DNA of 64,000 nt from Mannheimia haemolytica (GTDB lineage Bacteria; Pseudomonadota; Gammaproteobacteria; Enterobacterales; Pasteurellaceae): assembly GCA_900638155.1 (NCBI GenBank), contig LR134495.1, positions 124,001 to 188,000 on the forward strand. The letters are read 5' to 3'. The position numbers were made by a program, and so were the translations under genes. Positions 60,864-64,000 of this stretch are shown here, one piece after another (position 1 is the first letter of the stretch; every line of letters begins with the position of its first letter). Under the pieces are notes generated by a model, which saw only the letters and a program-made list of their open reading frames with translations, ran no database searches and was not told the origin of the DNA.

Positions 60864-61370
60864 ATGGCAATGTCAAATATCGGTTTAGATAAAGAAGTCG
60901 CAAAAAAATTAGCAGATGAGTTAAATGGTTTATTAGCTACTTACCAAGTGTTTTACACTAATGTACGTGGCTACCATTGGAACGTACGTGGTGTGAACTT
61001 CTTTGAATTACATGCAAAATTTGAAGAAATCTACGATGATTTAGTGACAAAAGTAGATGAAATTGCAGAACGTATTTTAACCTTAGGTCACACACCTCAA
61101 AATGCGTTCAGCCAATATTTAACCAAGTCACAAATTCAAGAACATATTGGTGTTTCAGCTGCACAAGAATGTTTACGTGGTACTTTAAATGGTTTCAAAA
61201 CATTACTAGGACAACAACGTGAAATTCTTGCTCTAGCAAATGATGCAAACGATGAAGGTACTGCCTCTCAAATGAGTGATTACATCAAAGAGCAAGAAAA
61301 ATTAGTATGGATGTTCACTGCAGCTTGTGCTGAATGTTCAGACTACGCACAAGGCTGTTCTTGTAACTAA
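60864..61370 (+). CDS. dps: Dps-family ferritin-like protein
   Basis: This 168-residue protein forms hollow dodecamers that oxidise and store iron and protect DNA. The intersubunit ferroxidase residues are H38 (GYHWNVRG), H50 (FFELHAKF), D65 and E69 (VDEIAER), with the family spacing. It lacks a long lysine-rich N-terminus, so DNA binding is uncertain. The C-terminus is unusual: CAECSDYAQGCSCN has four cysteines. AGAGGAG precedes the start. A terminator follows. Confidence 0.92.
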   Translation: MAMSNIGLDKEVAKKLADELNGLLATYQVFYTNVRGYHWNVRGVNFFELHAKFEEIYDDLVTKVDEIAERILTLGHTPQNAFSQYLTKSQIQEHIGVSAAQECLRGTLNGFKTLLGQQREILALANDANDEGTASQMSDYIKEQEKLVWMFTAACAECSDYAQGCSCN

Positions 61371-61385
61371 GTTGCAATAATATAA

Positions 61386-61426
61386 TTAACCCCTGATAAT
61401 TAAAAATTCTCAGGGGTTAATTTTTT
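61386..61426 (+). terminator. dps terminator
   Basis: TTAACCCCTGA and TCAGGGGTTAA form a perfect 11-bp stem with a 13-nt loop, then TTTTTT. The trmN ATG at 61429 follows immediately. Confidence 0.9.
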
Positions 61427-61428
61427 AG

Positions 61429-62142
61429 ATGGATATGTCGCAAGGATTTCAATTTAAGCAGTTTTTTATTCAGCACGACAAATGTGCTATGAAGGTAAAT
61501 ACAGATGGTATTTTATTGGGAGCGATTGCTCACATAAAAGATTGTCAGAATATTTTAGATCTGGGTACAGGTTCTGGTTTAGTAGCACTTATGCTTGCTC
61601 AGAGAACAGATGATTGTTGTCACATTACTGCGTTGGAACTTGAACCAAATGCCTACCAACAAGCGGTCGAAAATGCCCAAAATTCTGCATGGGCAAATCG
61701 GATTTCCGTTTTGCAAGGTGATGTGATGCAGCAGGCATTTGAACAGAAATTTGACTTGATTGTTAGTAACCCTCCTTATTTTGCAGATTCACTTGCAGCT
61801 CGAACCTCAGAAAGAGATTTAGCTCGCTCAATTAGCCATTACAGCCACTTGAATTGGCTGGCAAAAGCAAAATCATGGTTAGCAGAGAACGGTAAAATTA
61901 CTCTGATTTTACCAATAGCAGCTGCAGAAAAATTAGTTGATCAAAGTGAACAAATTGGATTGTATTGTGTTGAACAATGGTTAATTTTTACTAAGGCCGG
62001 CAAATTGGCTAAACGCAGTGTAGTGAATTTTAGTTTAAACAAGCAAACATGTGAACATAAAGAGCTGATCATCTACGATCTAGATAATTGTTACACTACT
62101 GAATTTAAAAGACTTACCCAAGATTTTTATTTGAATTTTTAA
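61429..62142 (+). CDS. trmN: tRNA1(Val) (adenine(37)-N6)-methyltransferase
   Basis: This 237-residue SAM methyltransferase (YfiC/TrmN6 type) makes m6A37 in tRNA-Val. Motifs are MKVNTDGILLGAIAHI, ILDLGTGSGLVALMLAQR (SAM site), FDLIVSNPPYFADSL (catalytic NPPY) and ERDLARSISHYSHLNW. The start may be 61429 or the in-frame ATG at 61435; neither has an independent ribosome site, since AGGGG is part of the dps terminator stem. An uptake signal lies inside near 61660. Confidence 0.93.
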   Translation: MDMSQGFQFKQFFIQHDKCAMKVNTDGILLGAIAHIKDCQNILDLGTGSGLVALMLAQRTDDCCHITALELEPNAYQQAVENAQNSAWANRISVLQGDVMQQAFEQKFDLIVSNPPYFADSLAARTSERDLARSISHYSHLNWLAKAKSWLAENGKITLILPIAAAEKLVDQSEQIGLYCVEQWLIFTKAGKLAKRSVVNFSLNKQTCEHKELIIYDLDNCYTTEFKRLTQDFYLNF

Positions 62143-62207
62143 TTTACTCCCCAGATTAGGGGGTTGCCATAAATTTCCTTCAGCTTCTATGAGCTAGCCC
62201 TTAAACT

Positions 62208-62243
62208 AAAAAGCGGATTACCACCCAAGATAATCCGCTTTTT
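62208..62243. terminator. Bidirectional terminator between trmN and the carbamoyltransferase gene
   Basis: AAAAAGCGGATTA and TAATCCGCTTTTT form a perfect 13-bp stem with a 10-nt loop and T-runs on both strands. Confidence 0.92.
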
Positions 62244-62254
62244 AGACTTAGCTA

Positions 62255-63259
62255 TTATGCCAAGCTTGCTACCATCACCGCCTTAATAGTGTGCATTCGG
62301 TTTTCGGCTTGCTCGAATGCCACATTTGCGGGCGATTCAAACACCTCTTCCGTTACTTCAATGCCGTTTGCCAGTGCAGGATATTTTTCGGCGATCTCTT
62401 TGCCGACTTTAGTTTCACTGTTGTGGAACGCCGGTAAGCAGTGCATAAATTTCACTTTCGGGTTGTCGGTTGCTTGCATTAATTCAGGCGTTACTCGGTA
62501 AGGCATTAATAAATCAATACGTTCAGCCCAACTCTCTAACGGCTCACCCATTGAGACCCAAACATCCGTATGCACAAAATCTACACCTTTGATTGCAGCC
62601 TCAATATCTTCGGTTACCGTCATTCTTGCCCCCGATTCCGCTGCAAATTTTTCACACATTTTCACGAATGATTCTTCCGGTAATAAGGCTTTCGGGGCGC
62701 AAATCCGCACGTCCATACCCAATTTCGCACCAATCAATAGTAGCGAATTGCCCATATTATTGCGAGCATCGCCGATATAGACATAACTGATTTGGCTAAG
62801 CGGTTTTTCGCAGTTTTCGATCATAGTTAGCACGTCCGCCAACATTTGAGTTGGGTGGAATTCATCGGTTAAACCATTAAACACCGGCACGCCTGCATAA
62901 TCGGCAAGTTCTTGTACCACCGATTGTTTAAAGCCACGATACTGAATAGCATCATACATTCTTCCTAGCACTCGGGCGGTGTCTTTCATTGATTCTTTAT
63001 GCCCGATTTGCGAGGAGGTTGGGTCAATATAGGTAACGTGAGCCCCTTGATCGTAAGCTGCCACTTCAAAGGCACAGCGTGTCCGGGTCGAGGTTTTCTC
63101 AAAAATTAAAGCGATATTTTTACCTTTTAATTTTTGCTGTTCTGTACCTGCATATTTCGCACGCTTTAAATCACGAGCCAAGTCTAATAAAAAGCGGATT
63201 TCACGCTCGGTGTGATTTACTAAACTTAATAAATGTCTGTTTTTTAAGTTAAATGCCAT
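62255..63259 (-). CDS. argF: Ornithine carbamoyltransferase
   Basis: This 334-residue enzyme makes citrulline from ornithine and carbamoyl phosphate, or runs backwards in arginine catabolism. Motifs are the carbamoyl-phosphate site [19 protein letters not shown], the ornithine loop [20 protein letters not shown], and [15 protein letters not shown]. In related genomes the gene is often called arcB. No arcA, arcC or arg gene is adjacent. Two ARG boxes upstream point to ArgR control, but they do not settle direction. The start at 63259 ([11 protein letters not shown]) follows GGGAGAAAC. Confidence 0.93.
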   Translation of the reverse strand: MAFNLKNRHLLSLVNHTEREIRFLLDLARDLKRAKYAGTEQQKLKGKNIALIFEKTSTRTRCAFEVAAYDQGAHVTYIDPTSSQIGHKESMKDTARVLGRMYDAIQYRGFKQSVVQELADYAGVPVFNGLTDEFHPTQMLADVLTMIENCEKPLSQISYVYIGDARNNMGNSLLLIGAKLGMDVRICAPKALLPEESFVKMCEKFAAESGARMTVTEDIEAAIKGVDFVHTDVWVSMGEPLESWAERIDLLMPYRVTPELMQATDNPKVKFMHCLPAFHNSETKVGKEIAEKYPALANGIEVTEEVFESPANVAFEQAENRMHTIKAVMVASLA

Positions 63260-63282
63260 TTTGTTTCTCCCTGTAAACATTA

Positions 63283-63321
63283 AAATTTATTTTATGCAAA
63301 ATAATTGCATAAAAATTCACT
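63283..63321 (-). promoter_or_regulatory. Tandem ARG boxes (ArgR operator)
   Basis: The right box ATTGCATAAAAATTCACT (63304-63321) matches the ARG consensus TGAAT-N4-ATTCA with one mismatch. A weaker left box (63283-63300) has a good half-site TTTTATGCA. The 3-bp spacing is the one ArgR hexamers prefer. They lie about 25-60 bp upstream of the carbamoyltransferase start. Confidence 0.65.
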
Positions 63322-63461
63322 TTTGGCAAACAGAATTTGCTTATTTTTAACTAAGGTAAATAAAACCACCCCTAAATATAACGAATTGAAATTTTAGCAT
63401 CTTGAAACGTAATCTCAAAACGAGTAAATTTGCTCATACTCCCCTTTATAGTTATTTATTT

Positions 63462-63475
63462 TTGATTTATTTCAA
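63462..63475 (+). promoter_or_regulatory. FNR box upstream of dcuB
   Basis: TTGAT-TTAT-TTCAA matches the FNR consensus TTGAT-N4-ATCAA at nine of ten positions. Its centre lies about 41 bp before a start predicted from TAAACT at 63498-63503, the class II position. Confidence 0.7.
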
Positions 63476-63543
63476 AGTAATAAAAAATAGCTAGGAGTAA
63501 ACTCACACCTAGTAAATATCTTTTAATTTTTAATGAGGTTCTT

Positions 63544-64000
63544 ATGCTTTATGCAGAATTTTTGCTTTTATTAGCCTTTTTATATGCAGGTAGCCGCTTT
63601 GGTGGTATCGGTTTAGGGGTGGTTTCCGGCATCGGCTTATTTGTTGAAGTGTTCTTCTTGGGAATGCCGCTTTCCGCTCCACCAATTAGTGTGATGTTAG
63701 TAATTTTAGCTGTGGTAACTTGTGCTTCTATTTTGGAAGCGGCAGGCGGTTTAAAATTTATGTTACAAGTTGCCGAACGTATTTTGCGTAGCAACCCAAA
63801 GCGTATTACATTTCTTGGACCACTTGTAACTTATCTGATGACCTTAATGCTCGGTACAGGGCATTCAGTTTACTCCATTATGCCGATTATCGGTGATATT
63901 GCCTTAAAGAATAAAATTCGCCCAGAGCGTCCGATGGCTGCAGCCTCTGTTGCCTCACAACTAGGAATCACCGGTAGCCCGCTTTCTGCCGCAGTTGCCT
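63544..64000 (+). CDS. dcuB: Anaerobic C4-dicarboxylate transporter DcuB, N-terminal part
   Basis: The frame from the ATG at 63544 stays open to the window edge (152 codons). It reads MLYAEFLLLLAFLYAGSRFG, then GIGLGVVSGIGLFVEVFFLG, SVMLVILAVVTCASILEAAGG and GHSVYSIMPIIGDIALKNKI. This is the DcuA/DcuB fumarate-succinate antiporter family; the similarity remembered from Haemophilus DcuB is strong. It exports succinate during fumarate respiration. The FNR box upstream fits anaerobic induction. Confidence 0.93.
   Translation, partial: MLYAEFLLLLAFLYAGSRFGGIGLGVVSGIGLFVEVFFLGMPLSAPPISVMLVILAVVTCASILEAAGGLKFMLQVAERILRSNPKRITFLGPLVTYLMTLMLGTGHSVYSIMPIIGDIALKNKIRPERPMAAASVASQLGITGSPLSAAVA

Overview
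The window is a stretch of ordinary chromosome from a member of the Pasteurellaceae, most likely the Mannheimia/Actinobacillus side of the family. The main reason is the very frequent 9-mer ACAAGCGGT/ACCGCTTGT, the core of the Actinobacillus pleuropneumoniae-type DNA uptake signal, often followed by a TTTGCAAA-like tail. OapA, a secreted ComEA-type protein, an IgA-protease-like autotransporter, an NlpD locus without rpoS beside it, and a mannose PTS followed by yobD fit the same family. Genus and species are inferred; no search was run. There is no prophage, integron, CRISPR array or complete insertion sequence. Apart from tmRNA I recognised no RNA gene.

Layout. 1-4.3 kb: typA (cut by the left edge), yggS, kdsC, a DUF3144 gene, rpoH and ssrA. 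4.4-8.7 kb: one large S6-family serine protease autotransporter with thirteen 54-bp repeats in its linker. 8.9-13.2 kb: yibN-secB-gpsA-cysE in the enterobacterial order, then tig. 13.5-18 kb: the str operon rpsL-rpsG-fusA-tuf. 18-22 kb: LPS heptosyltransferases waaC and waaF, an MliC-like lipoprotein and oapA. 22.2-26.2 kb: comE1 behind a competence-type CRP-S site, psd and the bifunctional gshF. 26.4-29.7 kb: manXYZ behind a CRP site, then yobD. 29.8-36.3 kb: tpiA, truD, surE, yqaA, three related lipoproteins ending in nlpD, a fourth unrelated lipoprotein and tag. 36.3-40.6 kb: acpP, rpe, the alternative ribosomal proteins L31B and L36B, and a cystine-type ABC transporter. 40.8-51 kb, all on the minus strand: yggT, yggL-trmB-fabH, hemB, tatABC, ubiB, a DUF1016 nuclease gene, ubiJ and ubiE. 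51-64 kb: corA, a DUF4153 membrane protein, lacZ, menB, mrcB, dps, trmN, an ornithine carbamoyltransferase and the start of dcuB.

How the parts fit. Most genes are housekeeping: translation (str operon, tmRNA, tig, typA, L31B/L36B), envelope (kdsC, waaC/F, psd, mrcB, nlpD, oapA, Tat), ubiquinone synthesis (ubiE-ubiJ-ubiB) and carbon supply (manXYZ, lacZ, tpiA, dcuB). The accessory parts are the autotransporter, the DUF1016 gene lodged between ubiJ and ubiB, and perhaps the lipoprotein array. Regulatory sites are readable by eye: CRP sites at manX and lacZ/menB, a CRP-S site at comE1, tandem ARG boxes at the carbamoyltransferase and an FNR box at dcuB.

Most worth a second look are: a small intergenic repeat present three times with compensatory base changes in its hairpins, one copy of which supplies the C-terminus of UbiJ; a hairpin that buries the ribosome binding site of the DUF1016 nuclease gene; a promoter followed at once by an intrinsic terminator ahead of typA; intrinsic terminators that abut the next gene's ribosome binding site inside several operons; a possible corA leader peptide; and three adjacent lipoproteins sharing one motif.
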